In this document: positions 1 through 11,661 of the stretch, one piece after another
Layout of the letters: each line of letters begins with the position of its first letter
Numbering within the stretch: position 1 is the stretch's first letter
Assembly (NCBI GenBank): GCA_024663395.1
Contig: JANFAH010000031.1
Span: forward strand, 372,001-436,000
Length of the DNA stretch: 64,000 nt
DNA from: Pisolithus tinctorius
Taxonomy: Eukaryota > Basidiomycota > Agaricomycetes > Boletales > Pisolithaceae
Reading direction: 5' to 3'
Made by a program: the position numbers and the translations under genes
The notes under the pieces: generated by a model
Told to the model about the DNA's origin: nothing
Databases searched by the model: none
Seen by the model: the letters and a program-made list of their open reading frames with translations, nothing else

Positions 1-774
1 GTCCCCCCTCTCTTCTCGTCTCATTGGCTAATATACATGTACAGAACGAGCTCACTCTCAGCTATACCGTCCAAGACCCAACCGCTCCCCACCGCCGCAT
101 CGAGGAATCTAAGTGCTATCGTAAATACGTTTCCGACGGATCCATGCACGACGAGACAACGTGTCGGGGATGTTTGTATCGTGGAACCTCGGAGATGGTA
201 TTTAGAGAACACGATGCGCATTTTCTCGAAGTGCTGGATAACGAGCTTGCAGCGGCACCGCTTCCGGATGGGATGGATGATACCGAGGATATGGATGTCG
301 TTGACGAAGAGGATGCCGAGGAAGGGGACGATGCCGAGGACGATCCTATGTCTGTCGATGACGGAGATGAGCTCGTCGTGAAGAGGAAGTGCGACGGTAT
401 CATGGATATCGTGCTCGTAGGCGAGGTGAGTAATTCCATGCTGCTCGCTCCCGCTCTGTGCCAACAGTGCGGTCGTAGACGGACGAAAGGCATGCTCAAG
501 CGTGGCATCCATATCGCTTCTATGGCCGCGTGAGGGAATGGGATGGATTGATCGCATTGGTGCGCGTTCCCGTGAGTGTCTCCCCTCCTTTATTTTATTT
601 TGTCTGACTCGTCGAACGTGGCAGGCTAACGCCGGTGCCACGCATGTCGGTCTTTGGATATTCACGGGATACGTTGTCGGTGGTCAGACGCTCGTTGGGA
701 ACTGGAGGACGTCGTCGCACCCTGGTGAGCCGGTCACGTTCGAGGGTGCGTTCGTGATGTCAAAAAGGGACTGA
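1..774 (+). CDS. 3' part of a conserved fungal protein (possibly F-box type), 5' end outside window
   Basis: Three exons read as one protein. The first probably starts at 45, after a polypyrimidine tract, a CTAAT branch-like site and an ACAG acceptor, and runs to 425; it is acidic (runs of D/E). The next are 479-571 and 625-774. Introns 426-478 and 572-624 are both 53 nt with GT-AG ends and phase 0. The exon 1/2 join gives a smooth DIVLVGE-TDERHAQAW reading, followed by YGRVREWDGLIALVRVP and, in exon 3, GYVVGGQTLVGNWRT. I recall this C-terminal pattern from Agaricomycete proteins often labelled F-box or hypothetical, but no F-box is visible here because the N-terminus is missing. Function unknown. 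The gene continues to the left of the window. Confidence 0.7.
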
Positions 775-1305
775 GCACTTGTGCGGTGTGTTCTTGTCTT
801 GTCTTCTTCTTGTTGTTTTTTTTTTGGCTTTCTCTTGCTGTCGACTACTGGATTTCTAGCTCGTCCTCACTGTGCTATCGTGTTTTGAACCATACATATT
901 GATACCTCTCTACGACCTATGGTCGTTCCACATACGCATTTTCCGTTTTCCTTCTTTGGTGTGCGAGGGGGGATACTTACATACGCACGGACGCATGCAG
1001 GCAGGCGCACAGGCAAATGTATATACATTCACACATCCATGCATACATACATACAAGTACCATGCATCCACTTCATACCACATACATAGTAGGTAGCAGA
1101 TATGCATACATATATGTTGTAGTTTGGTGAACCCTGCTCATATCCATCGTTCATCGTTCATCTTTCCACGTTTTTGACTAATAAGTCTCTGGTCACCAAA
1201 TCATCGCTCGGAGTAGGCACATAAGTACTAATAATACATGTTTCGCATGTTGATGGGCAAACGTTCCGCAAGGAATATTCTGGGTACACGTGCCTTATTT
1301 AATCT
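775..1305. other. Intergenic, A/T-rich with CATA-type microsatellite
   Basis: No coding exon supported. Around 1015-1110 the DNA is rich in CATA/ACAT tetranucleotides, which explains the short overlapping open frames on both strands. It separates the end of the first gene from the tandem array. Confidence 0.5.
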
Positions 1306-2045
1306 ACATATGTACTGATCCTTGGTCAAGTGCGCATTTTTCATCGCGCGGGGTGGAGACGTGGAGCGATCATCGGCGTCTAGGTAAGTACGTCACTACA
1401 TGAGCACAGAGATAGGGCTAAATACCCGTTATGTATTACTTGCTCGATTTCGTGGGGACATGTTATACATATGTATGTACTGGCCCTTGGTCAAATGTGC
1501 GTTTTTTCATCGGGTAGGGGGTAGAGCGATCGTCGGTGTCTAGGTAAGTACGTTACTACACAGCGCAGCGATAGGGTCAAATACCGTTATGTATTACTTG
1601 CTCGATTTCGTGGACATGTTATACATGTACGTATGTACAGTAGTACATCTGCTCATAACGCATATAACTGTTTCTTTCAAATGATGGCAGTTTCTGCTGG
1701 TCCGACTTTATGCATTATGAGCAAATGTACTGTATGTACCGGTCCATGGCCAAGTGCGCGTTTTTCATCGGGTAGGGGTAGAGCGATCGTCGGCGTCTAG
1801 GCAAGTACCTTACTGCACAGCACAGCGATGGTAGCCCAAATACCGTTATTTGTCATTACTTACCTGCTCGATTTCGTGGACATGTTATGCATATACGTAT
1901 GTATGAACTGGTCCTTGGCCAAGTGCCCGTTTTTCACCCAGTAGGCGTGGAGCGATCATCGGCGTCGAGGTAAGTACGTCACTACAAAGCACAGCGATAG
2001 GGCCAAATACCGTTATTTACTATTACTTACCTGCTCGATATCGTG
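1306..2045. repeat. Tandem array of about four ~165-170 bp units
   Basis: Four degenerate direct copies start near 1306, 1471, 1735 and 1905. Each carries the landmarks CTTGG(T/C)CAAGTGCGC, a GAGCGATC(A/G)TCGG block, AGGTAAGTACGT, CAAATACCGTTAT and TGCTCGATTTCGTG in that order. A 95-bp inverted-repeat element sits between copies two and three. No open frame runs through the units, so this looks like a non-coding minisatellite. Confidence 0.85.
1638..1732. mobile_element. MITE-like element, Tc1/mariner type ends, TA target duplication
   Basis: A 95-bp insertion interrupts the tandem array. Its ends are imperfect inverted repeats of about 25 nt: the left begins CAGTAGTACATCTGCTCATAA and the right ends TTATGAGCAAATGTACTG. 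TA dinucleotides flank it at 1636-1637 and 1733-1734, extending to TATGTA on both sides. Other array copies lack the insert at the same place, giving an empty-site comparison. CAGT termini and a TA duplication are typical of Tc1/mariner-derived MITEs. It has no coding capacity. Confidence 0.75.
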
Positions 2046-3557
2046 TACTGCGGCGGAACGTCCATTTCATCGCCCGGAGGGCTCTTCCGAACGGGATTTG
2101 TCATGGAAAATGGGGTGAAGTCTCTAGCGTTAAGTAGATCGGTGAATCCAATCCAGGCGAATTAGGAGGAGGCGATAGGACCTCGTACATTCCTTACATG
2201 GTTGAAGCTTCTCCGACGAGCAGAAAAGTGGCGTCCACGAGGACCTCACTGTAACGGGCAACCGCATTTCCACAAAGCCGAGGGTGCCTTCAAGATACAT
2301 GACAAATCAATGATAACCCTCCACACGGATTTAAATAGGCGTACGCACGTATACCACGAAATCGGCGAAGGGCAGGGTATATATAACCCGCCACCGGATG
2401 TGTGCGATGATAGGACCCGCGTCACGACGAAATGGACACGGCCGTGCGGGCGTATAACGCACCACTCCAAGCATCTTGTTTGAAGATAAAGTTCAAATCA
2501 TGGTAAATCGTGACGCTCGTAATCTTTCTTGGTGAGGCAGAATTGCATTTACACATCCCTCCTCCGATCGCCGGGTGCAGAGAGACGAGGGAAAATAATG
2601 CGGAGCCTCGACTATGCGCGGAGGAGAGTTCTGAAACTGAGGAGACAAAACTCCGATGGATGTGTGTCATCAATAATGACAATGCACGGAAGGGAGTGCC
2701 ATCAGACATGGACGATTAAATGGAGATGGCGACACAAACTTACATACGTAGGAGACGGGAACTTCGATGCGATCCCTCTTCGGGGTTTTGGCAGTCTTCT
2801 GTTCTTCTCTTTCTAGAAAACGGATATAACATCAGAATATCGCGCCGGATCGCGTTGTGGACTCGAGCACGAGGCACAGGGAAAAGGTCGTTATAACGTG
2901 GATGCGACGCAGAATCTTTGGTGGAGTGGTCCCGAAGCGGATATGTCTTTTATCTTGTCTTAGCCCCTCTTAAAACGATAGAATCATACACACACCATAC
3001 TGAATAGAGTTCTGGAATATGGAGTACGCCGCGTATCTCCATGACTATTAGCAGACAAATCGACCCTGCGTGACGATGCGTGTGGGTGAGTACCGCCCGA
3101 TTGGTACCGATACCATGTATGTACGCACACATACGATCGCTATATAGGTGCAAACAAACTTTTCAATGGCAGTGACCCCGACGATCCGATATATGCCTTA
3201 CCTTGTCCTGGCGCCTTTTGGAGTCTTTCATGATATATGCTACACACATCGAACAGAGTTTTGGAATATGAGTAGCAGGTAAATCGACCCTGCATGATTC
3301 ATAAAACGATGGTGTGGGTGCGTATACGTAGTACCGCCCGATTGGTACTATGCACGCAGTGCACACACATGGCACGATGACTTTGTGTGGGGTCGTAAGT
3401 TCGAGTTCCGAAATAATGGTACCGCGTTTTTTTAGGGAGACACTGCCTCCTGTACCCACAGATAGAAAATCCTCCCGATGTGCCATAGTATTATGTTGAA
3501 GAACGAGAGGAACAAGAGTTGTTTCGCCTCTCGTCGCGCATCAGGATGCTAACTGGA
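2046..3557. other. Intergenic, no supported gene; contains a degenerate direct repeat
   Basis: Open frames here are short and lack domain-like sequence or plausible splice continuity. A TATATAA stretch near 2379 has no recognisable gene after it. The only clear structure is a direct repeat (2986-3120 and 3241-3356), listed separately. Confidence 0.4.
2986..3356. repeat. Degenerate direct repeat, two copies
   Basis: Two copies, about 2986-3120 and 3241-3356, share an ordered set of blocks: GAGTT(C/T)TGGAATATG, then AAATCGACCCTGC(G/A)TGA, then GTGTGGGTG, then TACCGCCCGATTGGTAC. Spacing differs by indels. No coding capacity is evident. It may be a relic of an older tandem array or of a short dispersed element. 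Confidence 0.7.
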
Positions 3558-3925
3558 TCAGGATGAGAAAGCGTCTACATAGACCAGTTTCTTACTGTAG
3601 AGACCCTGGGGCCGAACGTTCCCGATCATGGGGCCCGATTTTAGTTTGCGCACGACGGCTTCGACTAGACCATACTCGGCGACGGTCTTTACTCTGTGTA
3701 AATATAAATGTTACTTAGTACTCACGCATAAGTGTCCTGAACGCTCGCAACGAGTCCAGTTAGCCGTCTGTTGTGATCGTCATTGAAATGCAGCCCACAT
3801 ACTTGCGGGCGTTCAATGCGGGCCGTGAATGACAGGAGAGGCGAGCATCGAAGGGCGGTTCCTGGATGTGATGCATTCCTCACGCCGTGTCTCTCTGCAA
3901 CTCCCCCTGAAGGGCTTGGATGCGG
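3558..3925 (-). CDS. Unrecognised gene fragment, C-terminal exons
   Basis: Two minus-strand exons read coherently. An upstream exon, open from about 3925 to 3726, includes CGLHFNDDHNRRLTGLVASV. It joins in phase 2 to 3558-3693, which reads TVAEYGLVEAVVRKLKSGP and GLYSKKLVYVDAFSS before the stop. The intron (3694-3725) would be only 32 nt, but it has GTGAGT, a CTAAGTAAC branch-like site and ACAG, and both exons have balanced protein-like composition. I cannot name the family. No ATG is seen in the upstream frame, so further 5' exons or decay are possible. Confidence 0.35.
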
Positions 3926-3954
3926 CTAATACCACAGCTTGATTTGATGCCAAG

Positions 3955-4262
3955 ATGAGCGATAAACCTGGCCCAGATGGACTATCAGAAGGGATCAGAG
4001 GCTCAGAGTCTCTGCGAGTTGCCAAGTGTGTCCCCGTTGGCGTGGGAATTACTGTCGTTCCACCTATCCTCCGCGTCTCAACCACTCAATATCCAATGAG
4101 CAAGCTGCTCAGAAAAAGTAAGCAAAACTAATTATGTGCATGCAAGTCGCAGGTCAGGAACCCATACCCTGCGAGTACTCCACAGCGGACCTAGGTCATG
4201 GCAAAGAGGAGTTAGTCCAGCTGGTGCTACGTTCCGTGAGCAGGCCCACCAGATTCAGTTGA
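3955..4262 (+). CDS. Short hypothetical two-exon gene (90 aa)
   Basis: ATG at 3955 opens exon 1 (3955-4117), which includes VAKCVPVGVGITVVPPILRV. It splices in phase 1 across a 35-nt intron (4118-4152; GTAAGC, ACTAAT branch-like site, CGCAG) into 4153-4262, reading QEPIPCEYSTADLGHGKEEL and ending TRFS-stop. Frame agreement across the junction is the main support. It lies head to head with the minus-strand fragment at 3558-3925. No homology recognised; the intron is unusually short and the call is tentative. Confidence 0.3.
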
Positions 4263-4527
4263 GCAGGTGCTCCGTGTTACGTGGGGGGGTTTGTGGGCCA
4301 GGAATAATAAACTTATGACAAGGGTTCGTTGAATCAGATAGCAAATGAAAGAGGGGAACGTGATGCATGACGGGTAATTTATCGATTATTCATTACGCAA
4401 GCGTTAACTGTGACCCACTGCGGCCCTACAGAATTGAGCTTGACACCGCTCATATCGGTCTGGCTGCAACACCACTGCGATGAGGCCCATCTCATGACGT
4501 CTCCGTGCGTTTTTTTTGGGTCAACGA

Positions 4528-4915
4528 ATGGTTGAATGTTGACAGCGCGGCTGCGTCGGCCTTTGGCTCTGAATCTCGCTTCCCCCCCTTTTTTGTATGA
4601 ATTACTGGTTTCCACGCAATTTCCTTTGTCCAAGGAGCTTCCGGCACGTATGAAGTACCTCCTCAGGAAATTAAGGAGCTGACCGGATGCACAATGTGGT
4701 CTCATACAACAATGATTCATGCCGTTCCTGCTATTGAACCTCATCCCTTCTTTGCATGAATTGTAATCTCCACCCGACTGCCATTTCCGCGGGGGCTTGG
4801 GCACGTATCACACAACGGTTGAATGCTGATAACAGGATCACGTACAAGAATTATTAATTGGCACGTTCATCTTTGATGCCGAATCTCACTTCCTCATTTT
4901 TGCAGAATTGGTTGA
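4528..4915. repeat. Decayed direct repeats
   Basis: Two pairs of degenerate segments alternate. One is GGTTGAATG(T/C)TGA... followed by CTGAATCTC(G/A)CTTCC, near 4530 and 4815. The other begins (G/T)CATGAATT and ends GGCACGTATNA, near 4597-4655 and 4754-4810. The 141-residue open frame across the region on the minus strand is Cys/Arg-rich and not protein-like. Interpreted as an eroded repeat, not a gene. Confidence 0.4.
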
Positions 4916-7900
4916 ATAGGCGGTACAGCTACACGCTGGACTGATTCGTGGGCGTTCTTTGCCGCATCCCCAATTTCTTTTGCCACAGGGAATTGCGCAG
5001 AAATCCGAGCTCCACAACAAATTATGGGGTTGCCGTCTTACCTTCCCCTTCGGCGCAGAGTCCTTGCTACAAGGAGATTTGGCCACCTATCGTCCTTCGC
5101 ATGGAAGCGCGGGATGCCGTCGTGATCAATGCAAACCTTGACATATCATCACCCTCCAGAAGCACTTACTCATATCAAATCCGCCGTACCTGAGGCGATC
5201 ACTCCGTAGGAAATCAAGGTTCGTAACGTTCTCTTTCACTTTGCGCCTTCAACTCGCCACTTTTAACCTGTTCACAGCTATCTTGCACTCTACGTTTTAA
5301 TGTCCGTCGTGCTTCCTGGACCTCATTTTCAACCCTGTGACTCTTGCGTCGCCTCGCCGGTGCCCGGCAGCAGGCCCGAAGAGCATTGGACACGTGGATT
5401 AGGAAGGCCCTTGGCGATTCTCCTTTTCTCAAGCCGCAGATGGCTGCGAATGCTGTTCATCAAAGATCAGCACCGGTTCGCACTGAGCCAAGGAGTGTGT
5501 GCTAGTACATGCGTGAGCCCCCATGGCCGCGCATCACGGTAAAGATGCTGCGTGTTCAACTTGTTGTGTCGCATGACATGGGATTGCGGGCACGAGTGCC
5601 AATAACTCCATTCTAATCTACTAGGCGCATCCTCCTTTTTGCCACACACTTCATCCCCGTGTCTGAGTTTCTAGACAATGTTCTGATGTTTTATTCTGCT
5701 CTTCTGTTCGATTTCGCATCATTACCGCACTGTACACGTTGTTCCGGTACTTTGGTGACGCTGGCCAACCGGTAGACCGGTAAGTTGGTATAAGGCTGGT
5801 AAGCTCAACTGGAATCTCGGTTCTGAAACTGGATTGGTGCCGCCGCATCCTCCGATCGCAAGGCCACACGGTACGCTTTAATGTCCGCTTGGGCGGTTCA
5901 ACATCTCATCTCATTCATAGTTATCGGCACGCATCTAGTTCCTGCCCTCCACGGCTATTTCAGCACAGCCTGCCGCATCCGATCGTGGATCGACTTCGGA
6001 ACGTAAAGCGCGGATCAGCGCACTGCGTTGGTACTAGCGTCAGTGTGGGTTTGGCGAGATAAACAATTGTGGAACTCATCCGATGAGTCGACGAACGACA
6101 TGACTGGAAGTAGATGCAGGACGGTATTGGCCAGGTCTCCTGCTACCGAATTGCCCAGGGAAGAACGAAACCCAGTCACATCATGTTCGCAAGACCTCGT
6201 AGAGTCACATCCAAAACTCCAAGGGTCCAAAAGTAATCGTGGCATGTCTCACCCACATCTGTAACGGCACGACACCTACAGAATTGTCATGAAAGGCAAC
6301 GCGACAGGATTTTATCGTATAGGCAAGCTGAAAAGGTGAAGCATGGCAGTTGTGAGGTCGACCTCGGAGTTGTTAATGGGGTTAGTAATGGGCCATCGGT
6401 AATTACGATGCAAAAGCGCGGTGGCCGCGGTGAGTATATAGTTCGTTGTGAAGGAGGACAAGGATATGAGTGCGATACCATTAGGCATGTATGCATAACG
6501 GCCTTCTGATGGTTCGTCCGACGGTCACAGTTCGGAATCTTGGCTGGTGTTATGTCTTAGTGGCGGCCGGTTTCTAGGGTTTGTGATGCCGTGCAACGTC
6601 ACGGATCAAAGACCTGGTGGTGATACACAGGAGATACCCCTTCATGTCGGAGTCACCTCCTCTCAGGCGGTGTCAACGCACTCCTGAACACTGTTTACAA
6701 AGTTGTGATAGACGCATAAAGTCATATTTTCGTTTACCCTTTGTCGAAAAGTCTTCTGGAAAGCAAACCACAAGACCTACCTGATTTAGAATTTCGCCGG
6801 AAATGCTTAGTCATAACTATATAGTTACACGCTTCCGTCAAATATGCACACTTCTGGCTTCTGAGTTGCACGCTCTCTAGTCTCACTTCAAGTTCACTAC
6901 CAATTTCACGCGTTCACCTGTGAAAAACGGCGAGTTCAGATGCTGACAACGACATCTTTAGTGTATAGATCAAGTTATACGATTCCAAGTGCCGAATGGA
7001 CGTGTTAGATACACGTACTGTCTCAAATCTTACCCCACGCACAAGTCAGGGCCTCCGAACGATACCATACGACGGAGGCCCGTTACGTTCGTGGAATATT
7101 GATTGGGATCGAAGTTTGCCTGCTGCGAGGTCTCGTTATGAGGCTGAGCAGGATCACGGGTAGTTCGGTTCCGATGTCTTCTTGTGGAGTTGAGACTAGT
7201 GGGTCCTGTTCTACTAGTGTCGTAGTTGGGGGACAGACACTGCTCAAAAATTTGTTTTTCTTGGCGTTGTTTATTCACGTAGCAATGGACAGTTTTTCGG
7301 TATAGCATGATGGTAAATATGCAAGTGAGTTTGCTCGCATTTTTGTTGGGTGAACGTATACAGTCCCCCCCGTTGCACCTCTCAGTTTGCTATTACATAG
7401 TAGTGATAGCTGTTCCAGTTGTTAAAGTATGACATGTTTTGTGGTGCCGATCGACACGGTTGGCGGCAAGAGTTGGCAGCGATTTAGTTGACTCTTCAGC
7501 TCACGTCTGCAAGATCGAGGCATTTGTCTTCGTCTGCAAGGACACTACTCCCAGCCCAGAACCATATTCCTGCAAGGTCTTGCCCAGGAAACTAGTAGGC
7601 CGATGCACTGAGCACCCGTGTCTCAGGTGTTGGTGTTGCCAGCAGCCAGCAACATCTCTGGGCCTATACACGAATTTGGCGGTTCAAGAGAGAGATATCA
7701 GTCATGATCGAGTCGGGCATGCTTTGGTGTGCTGTTTTCGCCGGTTAGTTATTCCAAGGATCTGCGCTTCTTCTGTCATGCAGCTGCATATCCAGGGGGC
7801 GATGGTTGCGGTTGGTGGGGTTCCGTTCGCTTCACTGCTCTCAAGACTTGCCAGGGAATCTCGATATGTCCTCGTGATGGGCTACCAACAAGAACAGCCA

Positions 7901-8841
7901 TTTTCGTTGCTATCCATCGCTTCGCTGCAGGTCATTGCACAGCAACGTCACCAAGTATGTAATACTAATCCAATTTCGCCACAGCCGAAACTGTCCACGA
8001 GGCTATACACAAGAAACACAGACTGGTTGGACTTAGTGTGTCTAACCAACACTGTCTCGGCGGCTTCTGGAGCCTCGAGATCTCTGGGTGATCTTGATCT
8101 TCCACCGACGAAGAATGAAGAAGGCCCAGCAGCCGATACCTCGTATTGGGTTATATTGTGGTTCTAGGCAAGGTCAAATCTCGTTCTGAGTCACTATTCT
8201 CACCAGGGTGACCCCTTGGGTACTCATGGGGAATGTGCTCGCGGAGAAGCAGAATGAGTTTTGCGTACGGCAGACAGACTTGTCAGGAAAGTCCCTTGTG
8301 CTTCCAGGCCTCCGTTGCGCAGTCAAAGCATACCGGTGCGGCCCCCCGCTTCTGGCGCCTTTGACATTCAATCTATGCCATTTTAGAGTAATGATGGGTA
8401 ACACCATAATGACTCCAGCCGTGGCCCAGGCCGAGTCTTACCTTCCCCCAACCTGCTGCTGTGCACGTACGCGATCACGATCCGAGCGTAGGGACCGCTG
8501 TGAGGACACCTGGCGCCGTCGTATGGGTGTTCGTTAAGACAGTTTTATCTTGCAGCCTTTCTCGCCAGCCCCCACTAGCGCGAGTTATTTCGGATGCCAG
8601 CAAGTTTAATCGCAGATCCCTTCCAAGTACGTGAACTGGTCATCCTAAGACTTGATGACCTCGCAAAGGGAGGGTCCCTCCTCAGTCACGCTGCATCCCA
8701 TGCCCCTTCTCAAAAAGCATGGCTTCACCGGACTTGCCACCTGCGCCTATTTACCCCACGACTATCATACTTGACAGCAGGCGACACCGCATACGGAGAG
8801 ATTTCTAATTTCTAAATTCGTCTACGTATAGGTAAAAACCC
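4916..8841. other. Gene-poor stretch, no confident gene
   Basis: Several open frames exist, the longest being 7439-8167 (+), which starts at a TTG codon. None shows a recognisable domain, consistent splice structure or codon pattern, and frames on both strands look equally plausible. Short stretches at 6015-6245 (-) and 8208-8815 (+) could be remains of exons, but I cannot support a model. Confidence 0.35.
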
Positions 8842-10788
8842 TCAGAGGGCAACCGAGGATAAATCCGCCACTTCGATGACACCACCTACAAGATGCAAGC
8901 TACCGGTCACCAGAACACTGACTCTGTCTAAGGTCGCTGTCATCCCATGCACTATCCGGACAGCGTGCTCTATTGATGGTACGACGTGAATCGCGTCAGT
9001 CGGGAATGTAGTGACAAGCTGACTCCAAGCATCAGCTAGTTCATGCTGCAATTTGAGTTCCGTACGGGCGTCAGCCGACATGGCGCGCGAGGTCAAGTCT
9101 ACGAATCATGAGTAAAGCCACAGCTATGGTAAGACTGCTTACCGCCTTTGAAACGGCCGTCCGCATATGTTACGTTGCTGCAGAAAATAACTTGCCGGAA
9201 GAAACTTTCAACCCGTTCGGTACTTCCGTACTGAAACAGTCGATTCCTCGTCTCCTCGAGCATTGTACTCAATAAATCCAAGCCCGAACGTCCCTTCGTG
9301 CAGTTGAATATCAGGACACGAGTGCAACGAGACATCTCCGCCGTGATGCCAGATGTCCCGTTCAGAGTAGTGCTGGTGGAGGAATTACATAGTCCGACGC
9401 GCGGACTGACGAACCACTGGGTACAACAAAACAGGCTCTCTGTGGTGTGGGCTCCGTCGAGATACCATGTTATATTTTGATAATTTGGATCGGGTACTGT
9501 CTGACAGCGGCCCGGCCACCTGGCATTTTCAAGACCAAGAATAAATGGTTCCGGAAGTTGCAACAACGGCTCAGGGCGGCACTGTAACCCATCCATTGAA
9601 TGGAGGAATATGTAGGCCATCTGAACGGCAAGAGCTGCATTTTGAAGTTGATGTTCACCAGACAAGCCTAACGAAAATGGAGTCGTGGTTGGGACAGGGA
9701 GACAATGACAGCAACGTACCCAGCGTAACATTCTCAATCTCTGGGTGGGTGGACACTTCCATGAAGTAAGAAGCCTACAGCCTATCACAGCGCAGTCGAC
9801 TAAAAGAGTGTCGATACGCACCTGCGACGCTTCGGCCCTCTCTTTCAAGACTACCATACCCTCCTCGGGCTGGCTGACACTAAGTGCTGGGACTCCTTTC
9901 TAACAAGACTGTCAGCCTAAGAGAGACGGAGTAAACATATGTACCTTGTATATTCCACCTTTTTTCTGTGCGATCGCCGCAATCGTCCTACCCAATACCG
10001 ACATATGGTCCAAACCGAGAGCAGCGATGCCAGTGACGATAGGTCTCGGGACAATATTGGTGCTATCGCTCTCACCTCCGATCCCGACTTCCAGAATCGC
10101 CGCATTTACCTAGGCGAGTCAGCTAAACTGAAGTATAGTAACATTTTTTCACACCTTTTCTGCCAAAAACGTGTGAAATGTCATGAGGGTAAGATATCGA
10201 AAGTAATTGGGCATAGCTGGAAAATCAGGAGTTCTTGGCTACGCATGATCGAACGAATCCTTAACTCGTTAGTGAATAAAATACACTTACACCATTTTGC
10301 TGCAGTCGATCCCAAACCTCGAAAAAGTATCGAGTGAAGTCATCCTCTGAGAGGGGCACTCCGCCTATTCTGATTCGTTCTCGAACAGCCACGAGATGGG
10401 GGGAAGTGTATAAACCTTGAGATTTTGAGTGTGATGTGTCGACTGCAGGAAGTGCAGGACGACATACCGATTTTCCAGTCTGGCCTTGCCTGGCGAAGTA
10501 TGGAATCCGTGAATGCACAAGTAGAACCTTTCCCTTTGGTGCCCGTGACGTGAATGACGTTAAGTTTATTGAGATCTTCGCACTGAACACGAACTGATGA
10601 GAGTGAGCAAAAAAGGTCAGTGGAGCGAACAGTACGGTGTAGCCTATCCGCTCCAAGAACTCAATCATCTTGGGTATCGGATTCGGGTGGAGACGGGAAC
10701 CGGCAGCTCTGGCGGCCTCAAGGGTATCAGCACTCGTTTGCAGCGTGTTGAGATGTTCTATCGCATCCTGATAGTTCCTGATCGCCAT
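8842..10788 (-). CDS. Folylpolyglutamate synthase (EC 6.3.2.17)
   Basis: ATP-dependent ligase adding gamma-linked glutamates to tetrahydrofolate, which retains folate in cytosol and mitochondria. Nine exons: 10788-10636, 10582-10468, 10417-10291, 10238-10155, 10109-9945, 9899-9822, 9738-9720 (19 nt), 9667-9143 and 9098-8842, with introns of 44-83 nt. In order the protein shows the Mur-ligase P-loop VIHVTGTKGKGS, then LYTSPHLVAVRERI, PNYFRYLTLMTFHTFL, AAILEVGIGG..DSTN, IAALGLDHMSVLG, KKGGIYK, RWPGRCQ, WYLDGAHTTES and SVLVTGSLHLVGGVIE near the C-terminus. These are the expected motifs in the expected order, so the gene appears intact. The start is the ATG of MAIRNYQDAIEHLN; a further 5' exon coding for a mitochondrial leader cannot be excluded. 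Confidence 0.93.
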
Positions 10789-11661
10789 TGGTTTGAAGCA
10801 AAACGAAAGGGTTGACACGGCGCTCAGGAATATACATACTCACTGCTAATCGGCTACCAACCAAGTAGCGTTGCTGTTATTGGTTTCTGTTTCCCAAGGC
10901 TTTGCAGGTAGTATTCCGAAAATTTCGGCTCCCCCAGGGGTCGGAAGCCCGAGTATGTAGTGTATCGACATCGCCCGGAAACTCGGAAACAATAGCATTT
11001 ATCTTCACCGTTTTCTTCCTATTGAATTGCGGCGCTGCGTAACGTTACTTGTTTTCGATGCGGCTCACTGCCACCGTTGTTACTATAAATGCAATAATGG
11101 TCAGGGGTAGCAACCAGGGTCGAAAATGGGTGAAATGTGAAAGCGCCGAATGAAGCCAGGTGTCAATGAATTTTAGGCGTAAACGTGCATTCAAGAGAAG
11201 GGCGGGGAGCTCAAACACATGGAGACCGCGCAGAGTTATCGTCGGTACGCTGGCGAAAGTGTTTGCACTACGAGCCTTCATCGACAATGTTAGTGATGCC
11301 GACTGCGATGTAAGGCGGTGGACGTTCCTATTGGCCATAGCCCACTTGGGATGACACATGCCACTAGATTCCCCATGTAGTATCTTCCGGTGGTGGCCCC
11401 CTCAGAAACTAAGTGTACAACCCAATCGGCCAAGCAGTTTCCAAGTATCATCGTGGGTTTCCAATTGCCAATTGGGAGATATACAGTCGTGGAATGCCTG
11501 GACCACTGTGAGTGAAGGTGACAGGCTTGCGTGAAGTTAGCGCTTGCAAGGAGGGTCACGGAGTCGAAGTCCGTCGCACGGTAAAGTTTCACGTCCGGAT
11601 ACAAAGAAAAACGGTAGGTTCTTAGTTGCGGAAGTTAATGAAACTCAATCCGCTAGCCAGG
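10789..11661. other. Intergenic, no supported gene
   Basis: Two minus-strand open frames (11045-11359 and 11290-11604) overlap in different frames. One contains a hydrophobic stretch, PWLLPLTIIAFIVTTVAV, that could be a membrane segment. There is no conserved domain or convincing splice model. Possibly the decayed end of an old gene. Confidence 0.3.

Noticed and set aside
872..1107. Overlapping short open frames on both strands
   Set aside because: They arise from CATA-type simple sequence, with Tyr/His/Thr-rich low-complexity translations.
4379..4804. 141-residue minus-strand open frame
   Set aside because: Lies over decayed repeats. Composition is Cys/Arg-rich without a domain or splice support.
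7439..8167. 242-residue plus-strand open frame
   Set aside because: Begins at TTG, has an unlikely Cys/Arg/Ser composition and no motif. Other frames look equally plausible.
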